A DNA stretch of 64,000 bases from G965247265 sp965247265 (GTDB lineage: Bacteria > Pseudomonadota > Gammaproteobacteria > UBA4575), in NCBI GenBank assembly GCA_965247265.1, contig OZ252002.1:496001-560000 (forward strand), in the 5' to 3' direction. Below the pieces are notes generated by a model. The model saw only the letters and a program-made list of their open reading frames with translations, searched no databases and was not told the origin of the DNA. Below, piece after piece: positions 51,748 to 61,075 of this stretch (position 1 is the stretch's first letter; each line of letters begins with the position of its first letter). The translations under genes and the position numbers were made by a program.

Positions 51748-52281
51748 TTAGCGTAAATTATACGCCAGAGCTTTATCTAATAGACCTTGCGAATCAAGTA
51801 AGAGTTCACAAACTTCTCTAACTGCACCATGGCCACCACATGTTGATGTTTTCCAGTGCGAATGCTTTTTAACAAAATCATGCGCATTTTGAACTGCGAC
51901 AGCTAGCCCGCATCGAGACATAATTTGCAAATCTACGATATCATCACCCACATAAGATGTTTCATTTTCACTAATGTTAAGTTTTTTCAATAAGTTTTCA
52001 TACACAGAAAGTTTATCTTTGCAGCCTTGAAAAACATGTTTAACCTCCAAATCATTCATCCTATATTCGAGTGCTTTGGATTTGCGCCCAGTTATAACTC
52101 CAACCTCAATACCATAATGCTGTAGCATGCGGATACCATGACCGTCATGTGTATTAAAATATTTAAGTTCTTCGCCTCTGGAATCTATAACAATTTTTCC
52201 ATCTGTTAATACGCCATCTACATCAAAAATAGCGAGACGAATTAACTTAGCACGGTCGATAATTTCAGGAGGTATATTCAT
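51748..52281 (-). CDS. kdsC: KDO-8-phosphate phosphatase KdsC
   Basis: 177 aa HAD phosphatase. The nucleophile motif Phe-Asp-Val-Asp-Gly-Val-Leu-Thr-Asp near residue 18 and the GDDIVDLQIM segment with its metal Asp pair near 115 are intact; no cap domain. Removes phosphate from KDO-8-P. The adjacent isomerase kdsD, found here in E. coli, is missing. Confidence 0.95.
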   Translation of the reverse strand: MNIPPEIIDRAKLIRLAIFDVDGVLTDGKIVIDSRGEELKYFNTHDGHGIRMLQHYGIEVGVITGRKSKALEYRMNDLEVKHVFQGCKDKLSVYENLLKKLNISENETSYVGDDIVDLQIMSRCGLAVAVQNAHDFVKKHSHWKTSTCGGHGAVREVCELLLDSQGLLDKALAYNLR

Positions 52282-52317
52282 GTAATGGTTTGCATTTTCT
52301 ATTTAGCAGGTTCTTAC

Positions 52318-53268
52318 TTACAAGATTTGAGTAAATATATACGTTAAATAAGCAAAATATCCAAAGATAAAGAAAATACCAAATACACGTGGAATAATAT
52401 TCTTACGCATAAAAATCCAAGCTAATAAAAATAACATGAATGTTGCAAATAACATAACTGGATAATCGCGGTCGTAAAATTGTTGAGGAATAGAATACGA
52501 AGCTATAACGCTAGCAGTTCCTGTTACACCTAGCGTATTGAATATGTTGGAACCGATAATATTTCCAAGCGCTAATTCACTATGTTTTTTTAATGCGCTA
52601 GCTATGCATGTTGAGAGTTCTGGCAAGCTAGTTCCAAATGCAATAATTGTTAGACCGATAATCAAATCACTAACACCAAACTGTTCAGCAATTGAAACTG
52701 CGGCCCATACTACTAGTTTTGAGCTAAGTAATAATATTGTCAGGCCAAATAACAATACAAAAAATAAAACAGCAATTTTATTGTCTTTGGGTTTTTGTGT
52801 TGTTTTTTTATTCGTATGTTCTTTCATTTCTAAGCGGACTAACGCATAGAGGACTAAAAGTAATACGATGATTAAAATCACGCCATCCAATAAGCTTAGC
52901 GTTCGGTCTAAAATTAATAATGTGAATAATGCAGTTGCACCGATAAGAATCGAAAAATTCTTTTGTAGGATTCTTTTATATATAATTAGTGGAATGATGC
53001 ATAAGGTTATGCCTAAGATGAGAAAAATATTTGTAATGTTAGAGCCAAGCGCGTTTCCAATTGCCAGTCCTGGGTTGCCTTGCCATGCGGAAATTCCAGA
53101 CACTAATAATTCAGGGGCGGATGTCCCAAAGCCTAGAATGACAATACCAACAACAACTTTAGATATATTAAGATGCGCAGCTATACTTAGAGCACTATTC
53201 GTGAAGCTATTAGCACTCCAAATAAGCAGAAAAAATCCTAAAATTAAGGCAAGAGTATTATAGAGCAT
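52318..53268 (-). CDS. calcium/sodium antiporter YrbG family
   Basis: 316 aa, about ten membrane helices in two inverted halves. The alpha-repeat signatures are GFGTSAPELLVSG in the first half and IAFGTSLPELSTC in the second, each with the ion-binding acidic residue. Usual neighbour of the kds-lpt genes. Probably the first gene of this minus-strand run; divergent from mlaF. Confidence 0.93.
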   Translation of the reverse strand: MLYNTLALILGFFLLIWSANSFTNSALSIAAHLNISKVVVGIVILGFGTSAPELLVSGISAWQGNPGLAIGNALGSNITNIFLILGITLCIIPLIIYKRILQKNFSILIGATALFTLLILDRTLSLLDGVILIIVLLLVLYALVRLEMKEHTNKKTTQKPKDNKIAVLFFVLLFGLTILLLSSKLVVWAAVSIAEQFGVSDLIIGLTIIAFGTSLPELSTCIASALKKHSELALGNIIGSNIFNTLGVTGTASVIASYSIPQQFYDRDYPVMLFATFMLFLLAWIFMRKNIIPRVFGIFFIFGYFAYLTYIFTQIL

Positions 53269-53436
53269 GGCAAATTAACTAGGCTTTATTTGCTAATAAT
53301 GAGGGTAGATGTATTTAGTAGCGTTTTTTCAAAATGTAGTGAAATATCGCCAAGAAATATACAAACGAGTATGATGCTCTGCTCAATTCAGATCTGTATT
53401 TAGTCATTTACCTACAATTAGATTAAGAAAAAATTG

Positions 53437-54234
53437 ATGGATTCAGTTGTACAAATTCGAGAATTACATTTTACACGAGATTCTAAGAAGATATTCGACG
53501 GTATAAGCTTAGATATTCGAGCAGGTCAGATAACAGCTTTTATGGGGCCCAGTGGTACAGGTAAAACCACGTTGCTTAAACTTATTGGCGGTCAATTAAG
53601 ACCAGATTCGGGCTATATTCAGGTCTTTGGTAAAGATATTCATCATGTAAATCTAAGAGGCCTATATGCGTTACGCAAACGTATGGGCATGTTATTTCAA
53701 AGCGGGGCGCTATTAACAGATTTAAATGTGTTTGAGAACGTAGCTTTTCCTTTGCGAGAACATACTCGATTACCAGAACAATTAATACGTGATTTGGTGC
53801 TAATAAAATTAGAAGCAGTGGGGTTGCGCGGTGCGCGTAATTTAATGCCCAGTCAATTATCTGGGGGTATGGCTCGCAGAGTTGCGCTCGCACGCGCAAT
53901 TGTATTAGACCCTGCAATGATTATGTATGACGAGCCTTTTACCGGGTTAGACCCTATTACTAGAGGAACAATTGTCACATTGATAAAAGAATTGAACGAT
54001 ACTCTAGGTCTTACGAGCGTTGTCGTTTCACATGATGTAAATGAAACTATGTCAATTGCGGATTACATTTACGTAATCTCGGAAGGACAAATTGTTGAAG
54101 CAGGTACACCTGATGATCTGGGAAGCAGTTCATCACATTGGGTCCAACAATTTTTACAAAGCTTATCTGATGGCCCAGTACCTTTTCATTATCCTGCAAG
54201 TAATTTTAGTGATGATTTATTAGCAGGTAGATGA
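53437..54234 (+). CDS. mlaF: phospholipid ABC transporter ATP-binding protein MlaF
   Basis: 265 aa from the ATG at 53437 (a TTG sits 3 bp before). Walker A GPSGTGKTT, signature LSGGMARRVALARA and Walker B MIMYDEPFTGLDP are complete. Drives phospholipid movement between the membranes with MlaE. The stop overlaps the mlaE start (ATGATG). Confidence 0.95.
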   Translation: MDSVVQIRELHFTRDSKKIFDGISLDIRAGQITAFMGPSGTGKTTLLKLIGGQLRPDSGYIQVFGKDIHHVNLRGLYALRKRMGMLFQSGALLTDLNVFENVAFPLREHTRLPEQLIRDLVLIKLEAVGLRGARNLMPSQLSGGMARRVALARAIVLDPAMIMYDEPFTGLDPITRGTIVTLIKELNDTLGLTSVVVSHDVNETMSIADYIYVISEGQIVEAGTPDDLGSSSSHWVQQFLQSLSDGPVPFHYPASNFSDDLLAGR

Positions 54235-55019
54235 TGGTTGCCGTTGCATTACAAAATATTGGTCATTGGGCATTAGAAATATTTGAAAAAATTGGCCGAT
54301 CTTTAATTTTTTTTACAAGAGTCTTATTGGCCGTTCCTAGAACATTTTCGCGACCGCGACTAATAATAAAAGAAATATATACAACTGGTGTTTTGTCACT
54401 AACAATTATTGTGGTATCAGGTTTATTTGTTGGCATGGTATTGGGACTACAGGGGTATGTAACGCTCGTTGATTTTGGTGCCGAAGAATCTTTAGGTGTG
54501 GTGGTTGCGATGACATTGGTGCGCGAACTAGGGCCAGTGGTGGCAGCGCTTTTATTTGCAGGGCGCGCTGGTTCCGCATTGGCTGCTGAGATTGGATTAA
54601 TGAAAGCGACTGAGCAGCTTTCAAGCATGGAAATGATGGCGGTGGATCCAATTAGACGAATCATATCGCCCCGTTTTATAGGTGGATTTATATCGGTTCC
54701 TCTTTTAACGGCCATTTTCACTGCTGTGGGAATTCTTGGAGGAAGGTTCGTTGGTGTTGGTTTGCTAGGGGTGGATGAAGGATCATTTTGGTCGCAAATG
54801 CAAGCCAATGTTGATCTTATTGATGATGTCGCAAATGGAATGATAAAAGGTGTGGTGTTTGCAATTGCATGTGTATGGATAGCATTATACAAGGGCTATG
54901 ATGCAGCCCCAACAGCAGAAGGGATAAGTTTGGCGACAACAAATACTGTAGTTAATTCTGCATTCGCCATTCTAGGCCTTGATTTTATTTTAACAGCGCT
55001 GATGTTTGGCGATATTTAA
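54231..55019 (+). CDS. mlaE: phospholipid ABC transporter permease MlaE
   Basis: 262 aa, about six membrane helices. The MlaE signature (GAEESLGVVVAMTLVRELGPVVAALLFAGRAG) is intact, including Gly-Arg-Ala-Gly. The nominal start can be either ATG of the ATGATG overlap with mlaF. Confidence 0.95.
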   Translation: MMVAVALQNIGHWALEIFEKIGRSLIFFTRVLLAVPRTFSRPRLIIKEIYTTGVLSLTIIVVSGLFVGMVLGLQGYVTLVDFGAEESLGVVVAMTLVRELGPVVAALLFAGRAGSALAAEIGLMKATEQLSSMEMMAVDPIRRIISPRFIGGFISVPLLTAIFTAVGILGGRFVGVGLLGVDEGSFWSQMQANVDLIDDVANGMIKGVVFAIACVWIALYKGYDAAPTAEGISLATTNTVVNSAFAILGLDFILTALMFGDI

Positions 55020-55064
55020 ATTTTAAGTATTACAAGAATTTAAAATATAGGAAATTTGATAATT

Positions 55065-55523
55065 ATGACTACACGATTTATGGAAACAATGGTGGGATTG
55101 TTTGTAGTGCTAGGATTTTTGGCGTTGCTTATGTTAGCGATGAGAGTTAGTGACCTAAGCAGGTTGACAAATAATGATGGCTATGAGATTTCAGCTTATT
55201 TTGAAAACATAGGAGGGCTAAAAGTACGATCACCCGTTACGGTTTCAGGCGTTCGTGTTGGTCAGGTGACGGGTATTGTGTATGATGCCGATCGCTACGA
55301 AGCCCAAGTTAAAATGCGAATTGATATAGAGCACGACTACTTTTCGATAGATACTACAGCTAGTATTTATACAGCAGGGTTATTGGGAGAGCAGTATATT
55401 GCTTTAGAACCTGGTGCCGAAGACGATGTCATAAAGACCGGTGATACCATAGAATTCACCCAATCAGCGCTAATTCTCGAGGAAATAATTGGTAAAATAG
55501 TTGTCAAATTGACATCTGGATAA
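55065..55523 (+). CDS. mlaD: outer-membrane lipid asymmetry protein MlaD (MCE domain)
   Basis: 152 aa from the ATG at 55065, with AGGA 12 nt upstream; a TTG at 55056 is an alternative. One N-terminal anchor helix (about 8-28) followed by a single MCE domain (YFENIGGLKVRSPVTVSGVRVGQV). Forms the periplasmic hexamer of the MlaFEDB complex. Confidence 0.95.
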   Translation: MTTRFMETMVGLFVVLGFLALLMLAMRVSDLSRLTNNDGYEISAYFENIGGLKVRSPVTVSGVRVGQVTGIVYDADRYEAQVKMRIDIEHDYFSIDTTASIYTAGLLGEQYIALEPGAEDDVIKTGDTIEFTQSALILEEIIGKIVVKLTSG

Positions 55524-55605
55524 TGATTGTAGGCGTGAAAGTAATAGAGTAGCTTGAATTTTAAGCGCGCTTGTATATGAAATACCTATGTAGGGGAAAC
55601 GAATT

Positions 55606-56274
55606 GTGAATAAATTAAACCACTTGCGCAAACATGCTTGTAAAATTTCTGTTTTTATTTTTTCAGCAATATTTCTATTGTTAACAACATCAGCTTATGC
55701 GATTGATCAACGTTCGCCCGAACAAATTGTTGAAGAAACATCTTCTGAAGTACTTAGAGCGCTTAACGAAGGTAATGATCGTTTAAAAGAAGATCCATCG
55801 CTGATTAATGATTTGATAAATGAGACAGTCATTCCCATTATTGATTTAAATGCAATGGGAAAATTAATTTTAGGTAAATATTGGAAAACGGCTAGTGAAG
55901 AACAGCGAAAAAAATTCATAGCAGAATTTAAAGACATGTTAGTTCGCACCTATGCAAAATCATTGGTAGATTATGGGCATGCAAAAGTTAATGTTCTTCC
56001 TAAGCGAGGTAAACAAGGAGGAAAATATTATACGGTAAAAACGGAGTTGGATATTGGCTCTGGTAAGAAACCTTTACAGATAGCATATATATTTAGAAAT
56101 AATAAAGAAAAAGAGTGGAAAGTTTTTGATTTAGCCGTGGATGGATTAAGTTTAGTTAAGAATTTTCGTACAAGCTTTGGTCAAGAGATTAAAGAGATTT
56201 CTTTGGATGCGCTCATAGAGCGATTAGCTTCAACAAATCGAACCGGTGGAACGGATGAGCTTGCAACAGAATGA
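55606..56274 (+). CDS. mlaC: phospholipid-binding periplasmic protein MlaC
   Basis: 222 aa, start GTG with AGGGG before it. Signal peptide with a hydrophobic core (about 14-30) ending Ala-Tyr-Ala. The MlaC signature (YAKSLVDYGHAKVNVLP) is present. Ferries phospholipids between MlaA and MlaD. Overlaps mlaB by 20 bp. Confidence 0.94.
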   Translation: MNKLNHLRKHACKISVFIFSAIFLLLTTSAYAIDQRSPEQIVEETSSEVLRALNEGNDRLKEDPSLINDLINETVIPIIDLNAMGKLILGKYWKTASEEQRKKFIAEFKDMLVRTYAKSLVDYGHAKVNVLPKRGKQGGKYYTVKTELDIGSGKKPLQIAYIFRNNKEKEWKVFDLAVDGLSLVKNFRTSFGQEIKEISLDALIERLASTNRTGGTDELATE

Positions 56275-56566
56275 ATTTAAATGCGTAGAACGTGGAAAAT
56301 TTGCAGTCACGGGTGATCTAACATTTAATAGTGTTACACCTATTTGGAATCAAGCTAGAAAAATATTACGCGGAGTTGAGGAAGAAAAAATAGATATCGA
56401 TATAGGATCAACCAAGGAGCTCGATAGCGGCGGATTGGCATTACTTGTTGCTTGGTCACGTTGGGCGCACTGCAATAATAAACAAATCATCTTTCATAAT
56501 GCTTCTAATCAAGCGCGAAAATTTATTGAGATAAACAAGCTTAATAACATACTTAATCTTACCTAG
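56255..56566 (+). CDS. mlaB: STAS-domain protein MlaB
   Basis: 103 aa from the ATG at 56255. Cytosolic STAS domain with the conserved Leu-Asp-Ser-Gly-Gly-Leu-Ala-Leu segment near residue 61. Binds MlaF and is needed for transporter activity. Last gene of mlaFEDCB; no bolA-like ibaG follows before murA. Confidence 0.9.
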   Translation: MSLQQNEFKCVERGKFAVTGDLTFNSVTPIWNQARKILRGVEEEKIDIDIGSTKELDSGGLALLVAWSRWAHCNNKQIIFHNASNQARKFIEINKLNNILNLT

Positions 56567-56669
56567 CGAACTAAGCTTATATTTACTAGTAAGAATGCTA
56601 TTGGTTCGTTAAGATCCCTCCTCATCCGATTATATTTACCAAACTATACACTAATAGAAATTTCCCAAA

Positions 56670-57929
56670 ATGGAGAAATTATTAATTGACGGCGGTCGGC
56701 CACTGCAAGGGGAAGTGCGGATCTCAGGCGCTAAAAATGCAGTCTTACCAATTTTATCTGCCACCTTATTGGCAGATGGTCCAATGCGAATAGCGAATGT
56801 ACCTCATCTTCATGATGTGACAACCACAATGGAGTTATTAGGCAGAATGGGGGTGTCGCTCACAGTTGATGAGCGAATGAATATTGAAGTTGATACAAGC
56901 AGTATAAATGATTTATTTGCGCCTTATGAAGTTGTTAAAACCATGCGCGCATCCATATTAGTTTTAGGGCCATTACTTGCCCGCTTTGGTAAAGCAGACG
57001 TTTCTTTACCAGGGGGATGTGCCATTGGATCTCGGCCCGTAAATTTGCACCTTCAAGGACTGGAAGCAATGGGCGCAAGTATAGAAGTTAAGGGAGGGTA
57101 CATACACGCTCAATCTGATCGCTTAAAAGGTGCTCATTTAGTAATGGATAATGTAACTGTTACAGGAACAGAAAATTTAATGATGGCCGCAACACTTGCA
57201 GACGGTGTTACCACTATTGAAAATGCTGCGCGCGAACCAGAAGTAACGGATTTGGCAAATTGTTTAATTAAAATGGGCGCTCATATTGAGGGAATAGGCA
57301 CAGACACTATTACAGTGCATGGCGTTGAGAGCCTAAACGGTTGCACCTACAACGTTTTGGCGGACAGAATTGAGACAGGTACCTTTTTAGTAGCAAGCGC
57401 AATTACTGGTGGCAAAGTCAAATTAAAGAATGCTCAACCGCAGTATTTAGAAGCTGTTTTACTAAAGCTGGAAGAAGCAGGCGCGACGATTAACTGTGGT
57501 GACGATTGGGTTGAGATAGATATGAGGGCCCGCCGGCCTAAAAGTATTGATATACGTACAGCGCCTTATCCTGCGTTCCCAACAGATATGCAAGCTCAGT
57601 TTACAGCGCTTAATTGTATTGCCGAAGGTACTAGTACAATTATTGAATCAGTTTTTGAAAATCGTTTTATGCATGTGCAGGAAATTCAACGTATGGGTGC
57701 TGATATTAAAGTTGAAGGTAATACAGCTATTGTTACAGGAGTGAGAAAGCTTGTTGCTGCACCAGTGATGGCAACTGATTTACGTGCGTCCGCAAGTTTA
57801 ATCTTAGCGGGATTGATTGCAGAGGGACAAACTGTCGTAGATCGTATCTACCATATCGATCGTGGATATGAATGTATAGAAGAAAAATTAGCACAGCTAG
57901 GCGCAAACATTCGTCGAGTTCCTCATTAA
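56670..57929 (+). CDS. murA: UDP-N-acetylglucosamine 1-carboxyvinyltransferase MurA
   Basis: 419 aa. Adds enolpyruvate to UDP-GlcNAc, the first committed step of peptidoglycan synthesis. The active-site Cys is Cys117 in LPGGCAIGSRPVNLH (the fosfomycin target). N-terminal ISGAKNAVLPIL and C-terminal DLRASASLILAGL are intact. Common neighbour of the mla genes. Confidence 0.97.
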   Translation: MEKLLIDGGRPLQGEVRISGAKNAVLPILSATLLADGPMRIANVPHLHDVTTTMELLGRMGVSLTVDERMNIEVDTSSINDLFAPYEVVKTMRASILVLGPLLARFGKADVSLPGGCAIGSRPVNLHLQGLEAMGASIEVKGGYIHAQSDRLKGAHLVMDNVTVTGTENLMMAATLADGVTTIENAAREPEVTDLANCLIKMGAHIEGIGTDTITVHGVESLNGCTYNVLADRIETGTFLVASAITGGKVKLKNAQPQYLEAVLLKLEEAGATINCGDDWVEIDMRARRPKSIDIRTAPYPAFPTDMQAQFTALNCIAEGTSTIIESVFENRFMHVQEIQRMGADIKVEGNTAIVTGVRKLVAAPVMATDLRASASLILAGLIAEGQTVVDRIYHIDRGYECIEEKLAQLGANIRRVPH

Positions 57930-57974
57930 GTAAAAATAAATTTTCAGCTTTTTAATTTATTTATAGTAAATGTA

Positions 57975-58679
57975 ATGGTCAGTGCCAACAAAAGTGTAAC
58001 GACAATTGCCGTATCTAAAGGACGTATTTTTGATGAAAGTTTAATTTTGCTTTCAAAAATGGGGATTACAGTGGCTCAAGATGATCTTGATGGGCGTAAC
58101 CTAGTACTACCTACAAGTAATCCTAATATCCGATTATTAATAATTCGTGCCACTGATGTGCCGACTTATGTGCACTACGGTGCTGCAGAACTAGGTATAG
58201 CTGGTAAAGACATTCTCATGGAATTTAGTGGAGATGGCATTTATGAGCCCGTTGACCTTGGTATTGCAAAATGTCGGCTAATGGTTGCGGAGGTTGATGG
58301 TAATGTAATTGAAAATCGACGAATTCGTGTAGCAACTAAATATTTGCAAAGCACGCGTAGACATTTTGCAGAAAAAGGGCAGCAGGTAGAGTTGATTAAG
58401 TTGTATGGGTCAATGGAATTGGCACCTATGTTAGGTTTAGCAGACTGTATTGTAGATTTGGTTGCTACCGGTAATACTCTCAAGGCAAATGGCTTGGTAG
58501 CTATCGAGCATATAGCGGATATTAGCTCTAGATTGATCGTCAACAAGGCAGCAATGAAGATAAAATCTGCTACACTTAAACCACTTATTGAGCAATTTAG
58601 ACTAGTGGCAGAAAACCATAGAAATTTCAAGGACAGCAACGATCATGCAATATCAGACGGACGATCTCAGAATTGTTGA
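57975..58679 (+). CDS. hisG: ATP phosphoribosyltransferase, short form HisG
   Basis: 234 aa, lacking the C-terminal regulatory domain of long HisG, so it should need HisZ as partner; no hisZ is in the window. First step of histidine synthesis. Signatures: VSKGRIFDESLILLSKMG, GIAGKDIL and the PRPP-binding DLVATGNTLKANGL. Overlaps the DAHP synthase start by 35 bp. Confidence 0.94.
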   Translation: MVSANKSVTTIAVSKGRIFDESLILLSKMGITVAQDDLDGRNLVLPTSNPNIRLLIIRATDVPTYVHYGAAELGIAGKDILMEFSGDGIYEPVDLGIAKCRLMVAEVDGNVIENRRIRVATKYLQSTRRHFAEKGQQVELIKLYGSMELAPMLGLADCIVDLVATGNTLKANGLVAIEHIADISSRLIVNKAAMKIKSATLKPLIEQFRLVAENHRNFKDSNDHAISDGRSQNC

Positions 58680-59721
58680 AATAAAAGAAGTGATTGCGCC
58701 TTCTACTTTGCATGACGAACTTCCACTTACAGAAAAATCAGCCCAGTGTGTATTTACAGCGCGTGCAGGCGTACAAAAAATTCTTCATGGTGAAGATGAT
58801 CGACTGCTTGTCATAGTAGGGCCGTGCTCAATACATGATCCTGACGCTGCACGGGAATATGCAGTCCGTTTACTCGCACTTCGAGATGAGCTCGCTAATG
58901 ACTTAATGATCATTATGCGGGTGTATTTTGAAAAGCCCCGTACAACCGTGGGTTGGAAAGGGCTTATTAATGATCCAAATCTTGATAACAGTTTTAAAAT
59001 TAATTCAGGGCTACGTGTTGCACGTAAACTGTTATTAGATTTAAACGAAATGGGCATGCCTGCAGGGACAGAATATTTAGATTTAATAAGCCCTCAATAT
59101 GTTGCAGATTTAGTAGGATGGGGTGCCATTGGAGCGCGTACAACTGAAAGTCAGGTGCACCGTGAATTGGCGTCTGGACTTTCATGTCCTGTCGGTTTTA
59201 AAAATGCAACAAACGGTGGTTTGCAAGTTGCAGTTGATGCAATTGGGTCTTCAATGAATCCTCATCACTTCTTGTCAGTGACCAAAGCTGGAAAGTCAGC
59301 AATCTTTTCGACAACAGGTAATAAGGATTGCCACATTATTTTGCGTGGTGGTAAAGAGCCTAATTATAGCGCTGAAAGTATTGATGGGGCAGCGGATCTA
59401 TTAGCAAAATTTGGTCTAGCACCTCGTGTAATGGTTGATTGCAGCCATGCAAATAGTTTCAAGCAGCATGAAAAACAAATTGACGTAGGAAGAACTATTG
59501 CCGATCAATTGAGCGCAGGCGATATGCGCATATTTGGTGTGATGATAGAAAGTCATCTTGTGGCAGGAAGGCAGGATGCTAAGCCTGGTTCAAAATTAAC
59601 ATATGGTCAAAGTATTACTGATGCATGTATGGGTTGGGAAGGAACTGAAGACCTATTAAGAATGCTTTCACAAGCGGTGCGCGAACGTCGTCACTTCAAG
59701 TCTGAAGCAAGCGCGGCGTAA
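58645..59721 (+). CDS. 3-deoxy-7-phosphoheptulonate synthase (class I)
   Basis: 358 aa, AroG/F/H family. Condenses PEP and erythrose-4-phosphate, the entry step to aromatic amino acids. Signatures: IVGPCSIHDP, RVYFEKPRTTVGWKGL and VDCSHANSFK, with the metal ligands in place. Which feedback type it is cannot be told. Unusual placement inside a his gene run, overlapping hisG by 35 bp and 25 bp before hisD. Confidence 0.95.
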   Translation: MQYQTDDLRIVEIKEVIAPSTLHDELPLTEKSAQCVFTARAGVQKILHGEDDRLLVIVGPCSIHDPDAAREYAVRLLALRDELANDLMIIMRVYFEKPRTTVGWKGLINDPNLDNSFKINSGLRVARKLLLDLNEMGMPAGTEYLDLISPQYVADLVGWGAIGARTTESQVHRELASGLSCPVGFKNATNGGLQVAVDAIGSSMNPHHFLSVTKAGKSAIFSTTGNKDCHIILRGGKEPNYSAESIDGAADLLAKFGLAPRVMVDCSHANSFKQHEKQIDVGRTIADQLSAGDMRIFGVMIESHLVAGRQDAKPGSKLTYGQSITDACMGWEGTEDLLRMLSQAVRERRHFKSEASAA

Positions 59722-59746
59722 TGCTCAACCTGTAAATCTAAATACC

Positions 59747-61045
59747 ATGCTGGATATTACTCGTCTTAATTCTCAAGACGCAGATTTCTTTGCGCAATTT
59801 GATACTTGGCTTACAAAGCATCAGTTAGTCGAGAAAGATGTGCGGCGTAGTGTTGAAGAAATTTTGGAAGCAATACGTGAGAAAGGGGATGAAGCGTTAT
59901 TAGAGATTACTCAGCGCTTTGATAAATTATCGGCCAAATCTGTAAGTGATTTAGAAATTCCAAAAGCGCAAATGCAAGCTGCATTGAAAAGAATTAATAA
60001 GGAGCAGCGAAATGCACTAAATGAAGCGGCTTCACGCATACGAATTTATGCCGAACAACAACGCATGCAATCTTGGACAATAAAAGATGACGATGAAAAT
60101 GAATTGGGTCAGGTTGTAAATGCGCTTGAGAAAGTAGGTGTCTATGTGCCGGGCGGTACAGCTGCCTATCCGTCTACTGTATTAATGAATGTGCTTCCTG
60201 CAAAAGTAGCCGGGGTCGATGAAGTCTATATGGTTGTACCTACACCAAAAGGTGTTGTAAATGATATGGTTTTAGCAGCAGCGGCAATTGCAATGGTAGA
60301 TCGCGCATTTACTATTGGCGGTGCCCAAGCTATAGCAGCGCTAGCTTTTGGTACAGAAACTATTCCAAAAGTAGACAAAATAGTTGGGCCCGGGAATGTC
60401 TATGTTGCAAATGCAAAGCGTATGGTATTTGGGCAAGTAGGAATAGACATGGTTGCTGGCCCTTCTGAAGTGCTAGTCATTTGCGATAACAGTGCTAATC
60501 CTGCATGGATTGCAATGGATATGTTTTCGCAAGCTGAGCATGATGCACATGCGCGCGCAACATTAGTATGTACTGATGAAGCGTTTATAGATCAAGTGAA
60601 CGATCAAATGCAATTACTGCTCGCAGACCTAGATCGTACTGAAATAATTTCTCAGTCGATGAACAATTATGGGGCATTTATTAAAGTTCAGAATTTAGAT
60701 GAAGCAGCTGAATTAGCTAATAAAATTGCGCCTGAGCACTTAGAGCTGTGTGTTGATGAGCCGCAAAATCTAATGAAGAAAATTCGAAATGCGGGCGCGA
60801 TATTTTTGGGGCATTATTCGCCCGAAGTGTTCGGCGATTATTGTGCAGGCCCGAATCATGTTTTGCCAACGTCAAACACAGCGCGCTTTTCATCACCGTT
60901 AGGTGTGTATGATTTTCAAAAACGCACTAGCGTATTAAATTGCTCACGAGAAGGCGCAAATAAATTAAGTGAAATTGCTGCTACATTGGCTCATAGTGAA
61001 GGATTAACAGCGCACGCGAAGTCAGCGGAGTATCGACGTAAGTAG
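59747..61045 (+). CDS. hisD: histidinol dehydrogenase
   Basis: 432 aa, zinc- and NAD-dependent, last two oxidations to histidine. Signatures: PGGTAAYPSTVLMN, IVGPGNVYVANAKR and the zinc/catalytic region QAEHDAHARA and CAGPNHVLPT. 30 bp before hisC. Confidence 0.97.
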   Translation: MLDITRLNSQDADFFAQFDTWLTKHQLVEKDVRRSVEEILEAIREKGDEALLEITQRFDKLSAKSVSDLEIPKAQMQAALKRINKEQRNALNEAASRIRIYAEQQRMQSWTIKDDDENELGQVVNALEKVGVYVPGGTAAYPSTVLMNVLPAKVAGVDEVYMVVPTPKGVVNDMVLAAAAIAMVDRAFTIGGAQAIAALAFGTETIPKVDKIVGPGNVYVANAKRMVFGQVGIDMVAGPSEVLVICDNSANPAWIAMDMFSQAEHDAHARATLVCTDEAFIDQVNDQMQLLLADLDRTEIISQSMNNYGAFIKVQNLDEAAELANKIAPEHLELCVDEPQNLMKKIRNAGAIFLGHYSPEVFGDYCAGPNHVLPTSNTARFSSPLGVYDFQKRTSVLNCSREGANKLSEIAATLAHSEGLTAHAKSAEYRRK

Positions 61046-61075
61046 CTAAAGTAAAAAATCACTCAAAGTTTAGTT

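Noticed and set aside
54263..54892. 209-codon minus-strand reading frame inside mlaE
   Set aside because: It is fully antisense to a clear MlaE; composition (many Ser, Thr, Pro, Ile) is that of a shadow frame.
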